A stretch of DNA of 16,752 bases, from NCBI GenBank assembly GCA_014189685.1, contig DVAB01000003.1:1-16752 (forward strand), written 5' to 3'. The stretch is from Candidatus Naiadarchaeum limnaeum. Lineage in GTDB: Archaea; Undinarchaeota; Undinarchaeia; Undinarchaeales; Naiadarchaeaceae. Both the position numbers and the translations under genes were made by a program. Below the pieces are notes generated by a model that was not told where the DNA came from, did no database searches, and was given only the letters and a program-made list of their open reading frames with translations. Of this stretch, positions 6,914 to 13,187 are shown one piece after another (positions within the stretch are counted from its first letter, which is position 1; the number at the start of each line of letters is the position of its first letter).

Positions 6914-7825
6914 TTTTAGTAAATGAGGTACTCCGAGGATTATCAAATAAATCATATAAAAGGGAAGCGAATATAAAGCCATCTTTGGCAGTATTTTTCT
7001 CAAGTACTTATCATTTGCATTTCTTGTTAATTTGAAAAGCTCTCCTGTAAAAAGGACATTGCCTATCAAAATGAGGATTACAAAATTGTAAAGAAATGTT
7101 AACAAAATTAAGCATACACAAACGCTTAACGAAAAAATGAAAGCAAGCCATGCTGATTTTTTTATCCCAAGAAAAAGCGCTGTGGTTTTGTCTCCATACT
7201 TTTTATCTGCAGTGTAATCAAGCATCTCATTGACTATGAACATCATCATCCAGGTAAAGAACATCACAACCACTAATAATAAAGTAATTTCAAAATTTGC
7301 ACCAAATAAAAAGTAAATTACTAATGGTAATAGCATTCCCCCATAGCTATTTGCAAGTATCCCTAATAAGGGAATACCTTTTATTCTAAGTGGCTTTGCT
7401 GAGTAAATATATGCAATTAAATAGCCTATTGCAAATAAAGTTAAAACTGCCTTATTGCCAATTATAATCAAGAGAATAATAAGTGCAAGAGTTGTTACAA
7501 GAAGATGTATAGTTGCATTTTTAAGAGAAACTTCTTTCAAAATATTCCTAGTGTTTGGTATTTTTGGCGTGCTCAACTTATCCGCTTCCCTATCAAGAAT
7601 CTGATTCAACATATTCACACTTGCCCCGAGCATGTAAAAGGCTCCAATGCTTAAAACAAAATTAAAGTCAAAAATTATTTCAAAGCCTTTCATTGTTGTT
7701 GCAACAAAAAGATAGATAAAAAATCCTATAAGCAGTCCCTCCAATCTGTGGAGTCGTGCAAGCCACATTTTTCTGTAATCAATTGTTATTAACAATGCCT
7801 CTCGAAATATACTCGCATAGTTCAT
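6902..7825 (-). CDS. UbiA-family prenyltransferase, DGGGP-synthase-like
   Basis: A 307-aa polytopic membrane protein of the UbiA superfamily with about eight or nine hydrophobic helices. Both Asp-rich Mg-diphosphate motifs are present: NQILDREAD (74-82, N-x3-D-x3-D) and DYTADKKYGD (203-212). The YSAKPLRIKG segment (141-150) is also typical. In archaea such enzymes include digeranylgeranylglyceryl phosphate synthase, which adds the second geranylgeranyl chain in membrane lipid synthesis. The nearby trans-polyprenyl synthase fits that, but quinone or other acceptors are not excluded. It diverges from the second UbiA gene over a 56-bp shared promoter and overlaps the methyltransferase at its 3' end. 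Confidence 0.85.
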   Translation of the reverse strand: MNYASIFREALLITIDYRKMWLARLHRLEGLLIGFFIYLFVATTMKGFEIIFDFNFVLSIGAFYMLGASVNMLNQILDREADKLSTPKIPNTRNILKEVSLKNATIHLLVTTLALIILLIIIGNKAVLTLFAIGYLIAYIYSAKPLRIKGIPLLGILANSYGGMLLPLVIYFLFGANFEITLLLVVVMFFTWMMMFIVNEMLDYTADKKYGDKTTALFLGIKKSAWLAFIFSLSVCVCLILLTFLYNFVILILIGNVLFTGELFKLTRNANDKYLRKILPKMALYSLPFYMIYLIILGVPHLLKLFL

Positions 7826-7846
7826 ATCTCAATACTCTCTCTTTGG

Positions 7847-7867
7847 AAATATTTATATTTTAAATAG
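7847..7867. promoter_or_regulatory. Shared AT-rich promoter between two UbiA genes
   Basis: A 21-bp AT-rich block contains overlapping TATA-like elements for both strands. TTTATATT (7852-7859) is about 26 bp from the ATG at 7882, and ATAAATATTT on the minus strand (7847-7856) is about 27 bp from the ATG at 7825. Both transcripts would be leaderless. Confidence 0.6.
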
Positions 7868-7881
7868 AGTCATATATACCT

Positions 7882-8757
7882 ATGCAAATTCAGGAAGTAA
7901 ACTTATTTGTGCTTAATTCAGTCAAGAATTTATCACAATTTGCAGTTGGTTTTGGACTTGGAGTTGCAACTTTTGGCTATACTTATAATGTTGTAAACGT
8001 GATTTTAGCAGTTTTATCCCTATTGTTAACTTATACGGCCTCCTACTTTTATAATGATATTGTTGATCTTTCTGAGGATAAAAAAGATCCGTTCAAGCTG
8101 AGATTTAAACCAATAGCGCGCGGAGATTTAAAAGTCGAGACCGCAAAAATTCTTATGATAATCTTTTCTATAACTGGGATTGCACTATCTCTTATCATAA
8201 GCTTTGAATTTTTTGCTGTTATTATTATACTTACTACTCTAAACTTTGTTTATAGCTCTCCATATACGCGTTTCAAAAAAAGCGTGCCAACGTTCGCTTT
8301 TACAATTTTTTTACTGGAATTCTTTAAGTTTACTACTGGGTGGCTTTCAGTCGTTAGTAGCTTTGCGGCTTTTCCATTAATTTTTCTAAGCACAATGTCA
8401 ATGCTGTATGTCTTTTTTGTTTATGTTTACAAAAAAAAACTTTCCCCAGAGCAGTTGCTAAGGGACTATATTGTTTTTCTCGTAGTTGGAACTGGAATTA
8501 TATTATATGCCATCTCCGTATTGATTTACCCCTATAAATTTCAGTTAATAATCTCTCCCTCTCTATTTCTGCTAATCTTAGTTCCGTGGTTCATTTATGG
8601 AAGGAGAAACTTTTTCTTTGAGCAAACTGTGTATTCTATGTTAATTGGCGTCTTAATTCTATTCATTGTTTCAGCAATGCTTTTTGTAACTCCAACAGGA
8701 GTTTTTGATCCAATAAATGCTAAAATATCCACTCTATTATCGAACGCGTTTTCATAA
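7882..8757 (+). CDS. Divergent UbiA-family membrane protein
   Basis: A 291-aa polytopic membrane protein with about eight hydrophobic helices. The first UbiA motif is clear: NDIVDLSED (58-66, N-x3-D-x3-D), followed by KPIARGDL (76-83), and YSSPYTRFKK (124-133) matches the conserved loop. The second Asp-rich motif, expected around residues 175-200, is missing; the equivalent segment is YVYKKKLSPEQLLRDY (181-196). So either the second diphosphate-Mg site is built differently, or this is a specialised or inactive paralogue. The acceptor is unknown. It is divergent from a canonical UbiA gene and lies 41 bp upstream of the polyprenyl synthase on the same strand. Confidence 0.75.
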   Translation: MQIQEVNLFVLNSVKNLSQFAVGFGLGVATFGYTYNVVNVILAVLSLLLTYTASYFYNDIVDLSEDKKDPFKLRFKPIARGDLKVETAKILMIIFSITGIALSLIISFEFFAVIIILTTLNFVYSSPYTRFKKSVPTFAFTIFLLEFFKFTTGWLSVVSSFAAFPLIFLSTMSMLYVFFVYVYKKKLSPEQLLRDYIVFLVVGTGIILYAISVLIYPYKFQLIISPSLFLLILVPWFIYGRRNFFFEQTVYSMLIGVLILFIVSAMLFVTPTGVFDPINAKISTLLSNAFS

Positions 8758-8759
8758 AA

Positions 8760-8769
8760 CTATTTAAGA
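8760..8769 (+). promoter_or_regulatory. Possible TATA box of the polyprenyl synthase gene
   Basis: CTATTTAAGA is centred about 34 bp upstream of the ATG at 8799. The gene may also be transcribed from the upstream UbiA promoter. Confidence 0.4.
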
Positions 8770-8798
8770 GTTCAAGTTTATTAATAAAAAGTGCTCCT

Positions 8799-9788
8799 AT
8801 GCAAATAAAAATAGAGCAAGTTTTAAATCAAAAGGCAAAGAAAGTTGACTTTAAAATATTTGAATTCATAGATAAGTATATCTCTAAAGGGCTAAGGAAA
8901 CCTATTACTTATCTGTTTAAATCAGGCGGAAAAAGAATTCGCCCAAGTATTGCAATGTTAGCAGCTGAATTAATTTGCTCTGATGCAGATGTTGCTCTTT
9001 ATCCAGCAGTGTCCTGTGAAATTGTTCACGCAGCATCTCTGATTTATGATGATATAATCGATCGTGCCACAAAAAGAAGGCACAAAAAGCCAATCCATTT
9101 AAGGTGGAATTATCCGACTGCAATTTTGGCTGGAAATCAATTGCTCTCTCTTGCAATAAAGGTACTTGCGCTTGATCCCAAAAGCAAATCCACAAGCTTT
9201 TCAGATAATATAGACCTGTTCTCTAATGCTTGGATGGCAATTTGCGATGGAAAATTTCTCGGTGCTATTGGGGCTTTCGATAGAGTCACAGATGAACAAG
9301 TTCTTGATATTATTTACAAAAAAACCGCAGTTCTTTTTGAACTGGCCGCAAAAACAGGAGCAATTTATGCGGGCGCTGACAGAAATGCAGTAAATGCACT
9401 TGCGAGCTATGGCAAAAACGTTGGAATGGCCTTTCAAATTCAGGATGATATTCTAGGGATTTTGGGCAATGAAAAAGTCCTTGGGAAAGATGTTGGTTCT
9501 GACATCAAAGAGGGCAAAAAGACATTACTTGTTTCTTATGTTTTGAATAATGGTTCTACGAGTTACAAAAAGAAGCTTTTACACTATCTAGGGGACCCCA
9601 ATCTTAACAAAGAAGATCTAGAATTAGTTAATGATATATTTGTGAATAGTGGAGGAGTTGATCATGCTAAAAATTATGCTTATAAGTTTTCACAGGATGC
9701 TATCTCCTGCCTGGATGTTCTTGAAGATTCAAAGGATAAAAAATACCTAGCAGAAATTTCGCAATATGTTGTGGAAAGGCTGAAATAA
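8799..9788 (+). CDS. Trans-polyprenyl diphosphate synthase, GGPP-synthase type
   Basis: A 329-aa all-helical soluble isoprenyl diphosphate synthase. It condenses IPP with allylic diphosphates, in archaea mainly to geranylgeranyl diphosphate for lipid side chains. Visible motifs are GGKRIRPS (43-50), the first Asp-rich motif DDIID (84-88), KT of the diphosphate-binding helix (174-176 region), the second motif QDDILG (215-220) and GKDVGSDIKEGKKTLL (229-244). Residues just before DDIID are small (AAS at 78-80), which favours C20 or longer products. The usual GQ-x2-D segment after the mid-helix is replaced by GKFLGAIG (151-158), which is unusual. It probably supplies the prenyl donor for the two UbiA proteins upstream. 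Confidence 0.92.
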   Translation: MQIKIEQVLNQKAKKVDFKIFEFIDKYISKGLRKPITYLFKSGGKRIRPSIAMLAAELICSDADVALYPAVSCEIVHAASLIYDDIIDRATKRRHKKPIHLRWNYPTAILAGNQLLSLAIKVLALDPKSKSTSFSDNIDLFSNAWMAICDGKFLGAIGAFDRVTDEQVLDIIYKKTAVLFELAAKTGAIYAGADRNAVNALASYGKNVGMAFQIQDDILGILGNEKVLGKDVGSDIKEGKKTLLVSYVLNNGSTSYKKKLLHYLGDPNLNKEDLELVNDIFVNSGGVDHAKNYAYKFSQDAISCLDVLEDSKDKKYLAEISQYVVERLK

Positions 9789-9796
9789 CCAGAAGG

Positions 9797-9806
9797 TATT
9801 TAAAAA
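9797..9806 (+). promoter_or_regulatory. TATA box of the 9834 gene
   Basis: TATTTAAAAA is centred about 33 bp upstream of the ATG at 9834. No Shine-Dalgarno is visible, so the leader is likely very short. Confidence 0.45.
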
Positions 9807-9833
9807 AGAGCGCACACTAATCTATAGTCTAAG

Positions 9834-10337
9834 ATGGGCCTAAGTTCTTCATTGAGGAGTAGCATTCTAGCTTTTTCTAGACTAGTGAATGAAGGGCATT
9901 TTAATAGAGAGGCAGGTTGGGAAGTTTCTAGTGCTGCATTAGTTGATAGACGAGCAGTGATTGACAGAATTTTAGGAAAAGGCTTAAAAGTTCCATATGA
10001 GATACTACCCGGCTGCTGGATTTACACCGGAAAGAAAACTACCGCAGGCCAATATGTTAAAGGTCTCTTTAAAGGCAGAATTGTTTTTCAATATTATCCA
10101 TTCTATATTATTAATGGTGAGGGCAATAAAGTGAAAAATATTGCAATATGGCTTGGCACACAATTCGGAGCCCAGGGAAAGTTGCTTCCTGCGAATTCTG
10201 TTTATTACGGATATATAGATCCGCGAAAGACTCTGAAAGCTCCACAACCGCCCGCTGATTTAAGAGGAGTTGCGAGCGTTGAGACGATTCAAAAAGGGTT
10301 AGACATTATAATTAGAGAATTTTCAGCATTCATTTAA
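9834..10337 (+). CDS. Uncharacterised 167-aa protein
   Basis: I do not recognise this protein. It starts MGLSSSLRSSILAFSRLVNE, has a probable amphipathic N-terminal helix and then a middle region of beta character rich in aromatic and basic residues (CWIYTGKKTTAGQYVKGLFK, about 62-81; VFQYYPFYIINGEGNKVKNI, about 85-104). A Pro-rich turn (KAPQPPADLRG, about 135-145) precedes a C-terminal helix. There is no signal peptide or transmembrane segment. Own TATA box, typical composition for the region, and a good length for one compact domain make it a real gene. It sits alone between the polyprenyl synthase and two small genes. Confidence 0.7.
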   Translation: MGLSSSLRSSILAFSRLVNEGHFNREAGWEVSSAALVDRRAVIDRILGKGLKVPYEILPGCWIYTGKKTTAGQYVKGLFKGRIVFQYYPFYIINGEGNKVKNIAIWLGTQFGAQGKLLPANSVYYGYIDPRKTLKAPQPPADLRGVASVETIQKGLDIIIREFSAFI

Positions 10338-10348
10338 TTTTTCGAATA

Positions 10349-10358
10349 CTTTAAATAC
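10349..10358 (+). promoter_or_regulatory. TATA box of the 10393-10926 gene pair
   Basis: CTTTAAATAC is a good box A about 39 bp upstream of the ATG at 10393. The predicted start is near 10379, just at the Shine-Dalgarno AGGAGGTT (10379-10386), so the mRNA has a short leader carrying a strong ribosome binding site. Confidence 0.55.
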
Positions 10359-10392
10359 TCTGAATTTCTTTGCTCTTTAGGAGGTTGTTTAC

Positions 10393-10578
10393 ATGGCAGA
10401 AAAGCATCCATTTGTTGAAATTTTTGAGCGCTTGGAGCGCACCTTTATTGAGCATGAGGGGAAACACAAGATTACTGTAGATGGCATAACAATTGAGAGC
10501 CCTGTTAAAAAAGGAATAAAGAAGATTTTACATATCTCAGGAAGCATGGAATTTGATGTGCGCACAAAGAAAAAATAA
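10393..10578 (+). CDS. Uncharacterised 61-aa protein
   Basis: A small protein I do not recognise: an N-terminal helix (HPFVEIFERLERTFIEHEGK) followed by short beta strands (ITVDGITIESP, ILHISGSMEFDV) and a basic end. The strong Shine-Dalgarno (AGGAGG, 6-8 bp before the ATG) and the TATA box upstream support it as a real gene. It is 18 bp upstream of another unrecognised gene on the same strand and probably forms an operon with it. It is soluble, with no cysteines and no metal-binding motif. Confidence 0.65.
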   Translation: MAEKHPFVEIFERLERTFIEHEGKHKITVDGITIESPVKKGIKKILHISGSMEFDVRTKKK

Positions 10579-10596
10579 GATTTTTAAGAGTATAAG

Positions 10597-10926
10597 ATGC
10601 GTATAACTTCGGCCAAGATTTCATTACAGAAAGATAGCACTGAGCAAATAGAGTTTTTCTTCAAAAGGGGCAAGTACATTATAAATATTCTTGATGATAG
10701 CACTGTTTCTGATTTTATGGATATGAATTTTGTTAAATCTATTTTTGAGGAGGGGTTGATTATGGGCGGAATAAAAAGTATGCATTTTTCAAAGCCAGTT
10801 ATAATAAGCTATAAAGGCAAACCACTTGCTGAGATTTATCCAGATGGCAGAAAAAAATTGCATAGCTTGACTAGCATACATCTTGGCTTAAGGCTCCTCG
10901 TGCACAGAATTGTGAAAGAGCTTTAA
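10597..10926 (+). CDS. Uncharacterised 109-aa protein
   Basis: I do not recognise this protein. It is predicted soluble with an alpha/beta pattern: MRITSAKISLQ and FFFKRGKYIINILD suggest strands, then helix DFMDMNFVKSIFEEGL (about 39-54), a strand VIISYKGKPLAEIYPDG (about 68-84), and a C-terminal helix LRLLVHRIVKEL. It begins 18 bp after the 61-aa gene and lacks a clear Shine-Dalgarno, so it is likely second in that operon. An HD hydrolase gene follows from its own promoter. Confidence 0.65.
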   Translation: MRITSAKISLQKDSTEQIEFFFKRGKYIINILDDSTVSDFMDMNFVKSIFEEGLIMGGIKSMHFSKPVIISYKGKPLAEIYPDGRKKLHSLTSIHLGLRLLVHRIVKEL

Positions 10927-10932
10927 ATCAAG

Positions 10933-10942
10933 GTTTAAATAG
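10933..10942 (+). promoter_or_regulatory. TATA box of the HD hydrolase gene
   Basis: GTTTAAATAG is a strong box A centred about 29 bp upstream of the ATG at 10966. It overlaps the end of the preceding operon and predicts a leaderless mRNA. Confidence 0.6.
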
Positions 10943-10965
10943 TCTCGCGTTGAATTTTAATTTCC

Positions 10966-12144
10966 ATGAAAACTTTAAAAGACCCAATCCACGGGAACAT
11001 ACATTTTTCAGATGATGAAGTGAGAATTCTTGACGCGCCTGAATTGCAGCGATTGCGAAATATAAAACAGCTGGGGCTTTCTTATCTAGTCTATCCAAGT
11101 GCAACTCATTCAAGATTTGAGCATTCAATAGGAACTTATTTTTTAGCGAACAAACTTGCGGCCTCACTAAAGCTTTCAAAAGAGGATGTGCAAAAAGTTC
11201 GATTAGCCGCTTTATTGCACGATATAGGACATGGTCCGTTTTCTCATAGTTCAGAGCGCGCGATTTTAACTAGGTTTGATTCAAAATTTTCACATGAGCG
11301 AAATACTGCGCGCATTTTGAAAAAAAGTCCTATTTCAGATTATTTAAAAGAAATTGGTTTCTCAGGGGAAGAAATTGCAAAAATCGCTGTTGAGGGAAAA
11401 TCAAAATTCTCAGAAATAGTTTCAGGCGAAATTGATGTTGACAGAATGGATTATTTAGTCCGCGATTCGTATTACACAGGCGCAGCTTATGGGACAATTG
11501 ATTTAGATAGATTAATTGATACTTTGCAACTTAAAACTGGACGATTAGTTTTTTCTGAAAATGGATTTTCAGCTGCTGAATCAATGGTTTTGGCGCGGTA
11601 TTTAATGTACCCTTCAGTTTACGAGCACCACACAACTAGAATTGCAGATACAATGTTCACATATGCAACTGCAAGCGCGCTTGAGGATAAAATTTTCACT
11701 CCTGAGGAGCTTTATTCAATGGATGATATTGAACTTATATCGCGATTAAGAGAATTAGAAGGAACTCCGGCGCATTTAGTTGAAAGGATTGAAAGCAGAA
11801 AATTGTACAAGCGTGCAATCTCTTTTTCTAAAGAGGATTTAGGAAAAAGTTTTTTAAAATTTTTGCGCATAAATCCAAAACAGGCTTTAAAATTGGAGCG
11901 CGAGCTTTTAAATAAATGCAAACTTTCTGCAGGCGAAGTTATTTTAGACATTCCAGACCCTTTGTATGTTAAAGAGGCAAGAGCAAAAATTTTCTGGAAA
12001 GGGAAAATAAGGGAGCTTTCAAATGTTTCTCCGCTTGTGAAAGCTCTGAGCGCGGCACAGTGGAGCTATTGGAACATTGCTGTTTATTGCGATAGCCAAA
12101 ATTTAGGCAAAGTTCAGAAAGCGGCGAAAAAAGTTTTATTATAG
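10966..12144 (+). CDS. HD-domain phosphohydrolase, SAMHD1/dGTPase-like
   Basis: A 392-aa metal-dependent phosphohydrolase. It starts with the family signature KDPIHGNIHFSDDEVRILD (5-23) and has QRLRNIKQLGLSYLVYPSATHSRFEHS (28-54). The HD metal-site residues are H53, H85-D86, and an Asp in DVDRMDYLVRD (157-167); HDIGHGPFSH (85-94) is intact. This subfamily, found in bacteria and archaea, is related to SAMHD1 and to dGTPases that hydrolyse dNTPs to nucleoside and triphosphate, but many members have no proven substrate. The C-terminal half is helical and family-typical. Likely roles are dNTP pool control or nucleotide second-messenger turnover; the sequence does not decide. The stop codon directly abuts the 3' end of the convergent tRNA gene. 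Confidence 0.9.
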   Translation: MKTLKDPIHGNIHFSDDEVRILDAPELQRLRNIKQLGLSYLVYPSATHSRFEHSIGTYFLANKLAASLKLSKEDVQKVRLAALLHDIGHGPFSHSSERAILTRFDSKFSHERNTARILKKSPISDYLKEIGFSGEEIAKIAVEGKSKFSEIVSGEIDVDRMDYLVRDSYYTGAAYGTIDLDRLIDTLQLKTGRLVFSENGFSAAESMVLARYLMYPSVYEHHTTRIADTMFTYATASALEDKIFTPEELYSMDDIELISRLRELEGTPAHLVERIESRKLYKRAISFSKEDLGKSFLKFLRINPKQALKLERELLNKCKLSAGEVILDIPDPLYVKEARAKIFWKGKIRELSNVSPLVKALSAAQWSYWNIAVYCDSQNLGKVQKAAKKVLL

Positions 12145-12276
12145 TAGCCCCGGGCAGATTCGAACTGCCGTCATAGGCTTTCTCACGAGCAACAACGGCA
12201 TTGATTTTTTGATGGTTTGTTTACCGTTGCTCGCTCGACCAAAGGCCTACATCCTTGGCCGCTAGACGACGGGGCT
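12145..12276 (-). tRNA. tRNA-Gln (anticodon UUG) with intron
   Basis: A 132-nt gene, 73 nt after splicing. The acceptor stem AGCCCCG pairs with CGGGGCT (7 bp), with discriminator A73 and no encoded CCA. The D arm GTCT/GGAT has A14 and G18-G19. The anticodon stem is TAGGC/GCCTA and the T arm GGCAG-TTCGAAT-CTGCC, with C56 present. The spliced anticodon loop is CTTTGGA, so the anticodon is UUG (Gln). Exons are 12239-12276 and 12145-12179. Glu and Lys were considered, but removing the intron at the canonical 37/38 site gives UUG only. A TATA box lies at 12305-12316. The gene ends one base from the HD hydrolase stop codon. Confidence 0.92.
12180..12238 (-). other. tRNA-Gln intron (59 nt) with bulge-helix-bulge
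   Basis: The intron lies between positions 37 and 38. C32-G and U33-A pairs plus a U34-G wobble form the central helix with the intron 3' end; the fourth pair would be U-U. The 5' bulge is G36, G37 and intron base 1; the 3' bulge is two intron adenines plus A38. The intron helix then runs C2-G, G3-C, A4-U, G5-C, C6-G and on to CAACGG/CCGTTG. This is close to the canonical substrate of the archaeal splicing endonuclease. Confidence 0.85.
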
Positions 12277-12304
12277 ATAAGGTTGACTAGACCTTATTGT
12301 TGCG

Positions 12305-12316
12305 ATTTAATAAAAA
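12305..12316 (-). promoter_or_regulatory. TATA box of the tRNA-Gln gene
   Basis: The minus strand reads TTTTTATTAAAT, about 35 bp upstream of the mature 5' end, implying a 5' leader of several nucleotides removed by RNase P. It lies just downstream of the stop codon of the 276-aa gene at 12325. Confidence 0.5.
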
Positions 12317-12324
12317 GGTTCGCT

Positions 12325-13155
12325 TTACATTATCTCCGCTTGTTTCAAATAAGCATTTAACACTGCCCTTAACCCACTCTCATTTACTAATTCAGAATTC
12401 TCGTTAAAATAATTGTTAGTATCAAGTGTTTCTGTAATTGTTTTTGAATTCATTATCTGCCCTATGCCGCCAGATTTTTGCATTCTGATAACAATTGCAA
12501 GTCTTTCCTCCATTCCGTGCGGAATTGTGATGCCCTCAATTTTTAATGCTTTCTCTAAATTTAACTTTGAAATATAAACTCTTGCCTGCATCCACATGCG
12601 TTTGTGTGCAGGCGGCAAATAAATGTACATGAAATAATCTTTCTCAGGCGTTGTTTTTACAGGAGTCCAGCCGTTTGCCATTACAAGCCCGTGCAATGCG
12701 CGCGCGACAAACTCATCTTTCGGAGCACTGGCAACTTTTTTCTCTTCTTCCTCCGAAGGAGTTAAAACTTCTTCCTCAAGCACTTCCTCAACCTCATTTT
12801 TCGGGGTCTCCTCTACTATTTTCTGCTCAATTACCTCTTCTATGTCCAAAGGAACTTCGTTCCTTTGGCTCCGCGAAACCTCTGGTTTCGCTTGGTCTTC
12901 AGGCTTTTCGCCCTGCGAAATCTCTGCTGTCGCTTCGCCTTCAGTCTTTTCACCAACATCCCCAATAGCTTCTTTTATAATTTCGCTGGCAGGATTTGTC
13001 TGAGCAGGAACCTCCTCTTCTGCAGCTTCTGGAAGTTCTTTTTCTTCTTCCTCAGCCGGCTGCTGGAATTCCCACTCCTTGAAAACCTTTTCAGCTCCTT
13101 TCTTCTCCCGGCTCTTGGAAGAATCTAAAAACTTGCTTAAATCGTCCTGTGTCAT
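12325..13155 (-). CDS. Uncharacterised acidic low-complexity protein with C-terminal domain
   Basis: A 276-aa protein I cannot name. Residues 1 to about 148 are Glu/Pro/Ala-rich and probably disordered. They contain a 14-residue tandem repeat (68-81 and 82-95, pattern GEKxExxAxxE[IV]S) and a 9-residue palindrome-coded insert-like stretch (96-104). Residues about 150-276 look like a folded domain: a helix (FVARALHGLVMANGW), strands (DYFMYIYLPPAHKRMWMQAR, ERLAIVIRMQKSGG) and a C-terminal helix ending LNAYLKQAEIM. There is no signal peptide or transmembrane helix. A TATA box at 13178-13185 predicts a leaderless start. The gene lies 32 bp downstream of the 156-aa gene on the same strand, so they may be linked in function. 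Confidence 0.75.
   Translation of the reverse strand: MTQDDLSKFLDSSKSREKKGAEKVFKEWEFQQPAEEEEKELPEAAEEEVPAQTNPASEIIKEAIGDVGEKTEGEATAEISQGEKPEDQAKPEVSRSQRNEVPLDIEEVIEQKIVEETPKNEVEEVLEEEVLTPSEEEEKKVASAPKDEFVARALHGLVMANGWTPVKTTPEKDYFMYIYLPPAHKRMWMQARVYISKLNLEKALKIEGITIPHGMEERLAIVIRMQKSGGIGQIMNSKTITETLDTNNYFNENSELVNESGLRAVLNAYLKQAEIM
12846..12868. repeat. 10-bp perfect hairpin with 3-nt loop inside a CDS
   Basis: CCAAAGGAAC (12846-12855) and GTTCCTTTGG (12859-12868) pair perfectly around TTC. On the minus strand the core is AACGAAGTT, the same as in the hairpin at 1-15. It encodes residues 96-104 of the acidic protein. Confidence 0.75.
12873..12891. repeat. 8-bp perfect hairpin with 3-nt loop inside a CDS
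   Basis: GCGAAACC (12873-12880) pairs with GGTTTCGC (12884-12891) around TCT. It is 4 bp from the hairpin at 12846-12868. A weaker 6-bp hairpin, TTTCGC-CCT-GCGAAA, follows at 12906-12920. Confidence 0.75.
12873..12954. repeat. Imperfect 42-bp tandem repeat, two copies
   Basis: The units begin at 12873 and 12915; 33 of the first 40 positions match by eye. The period is a multiple of three, so reading frame is kept and the protein shows a 14-residue repeat. The first unit holds the GCGAAACC hairpin; in the second the palindrome has decayed. Confidence 0.75.
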
Positions 13156-13177
13156 ACAAAAATATAGGCGTTTAGTG

Positions 13178-13185
13178 TATAAAAG
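13178..13185 (-). promoter_or_regulatory. TATA box of the acidic protein gene
   Basis: The minus strand reads CTTTTATA, centred about 26 bp upstream of the ATG at 13155, just before the stop codon of the upstream gene. It fits a leaderless start. Confidence 0.5.
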
Positions 13186-13187
13186 TT

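Noticed and set aside
12145-12276. tRNA-Glu (UUC) or tRNA-Lys (UUU)
   Set aside because: Removing an intron at the canonical 37/38 site with the observed bulge-helix-bulge leaves anticodon UUG. The acceptor starting with A1 and a CTTTGGA loop fit archaeal tRNA-Gln.
12279-12295. Small inverted repeat AAGGT...ACCTT upstream of the tRNA gene
   Set aside because: Only 5 bp of stem around a 7-nt loop in AT-rich leader DNA; this is expected by chance.
12846-12954. CRISPR-like or tandem array
   Set aside because: Only two degenerate 42-bp units, no unique spacers, and the unit is in-frame coding sequence.
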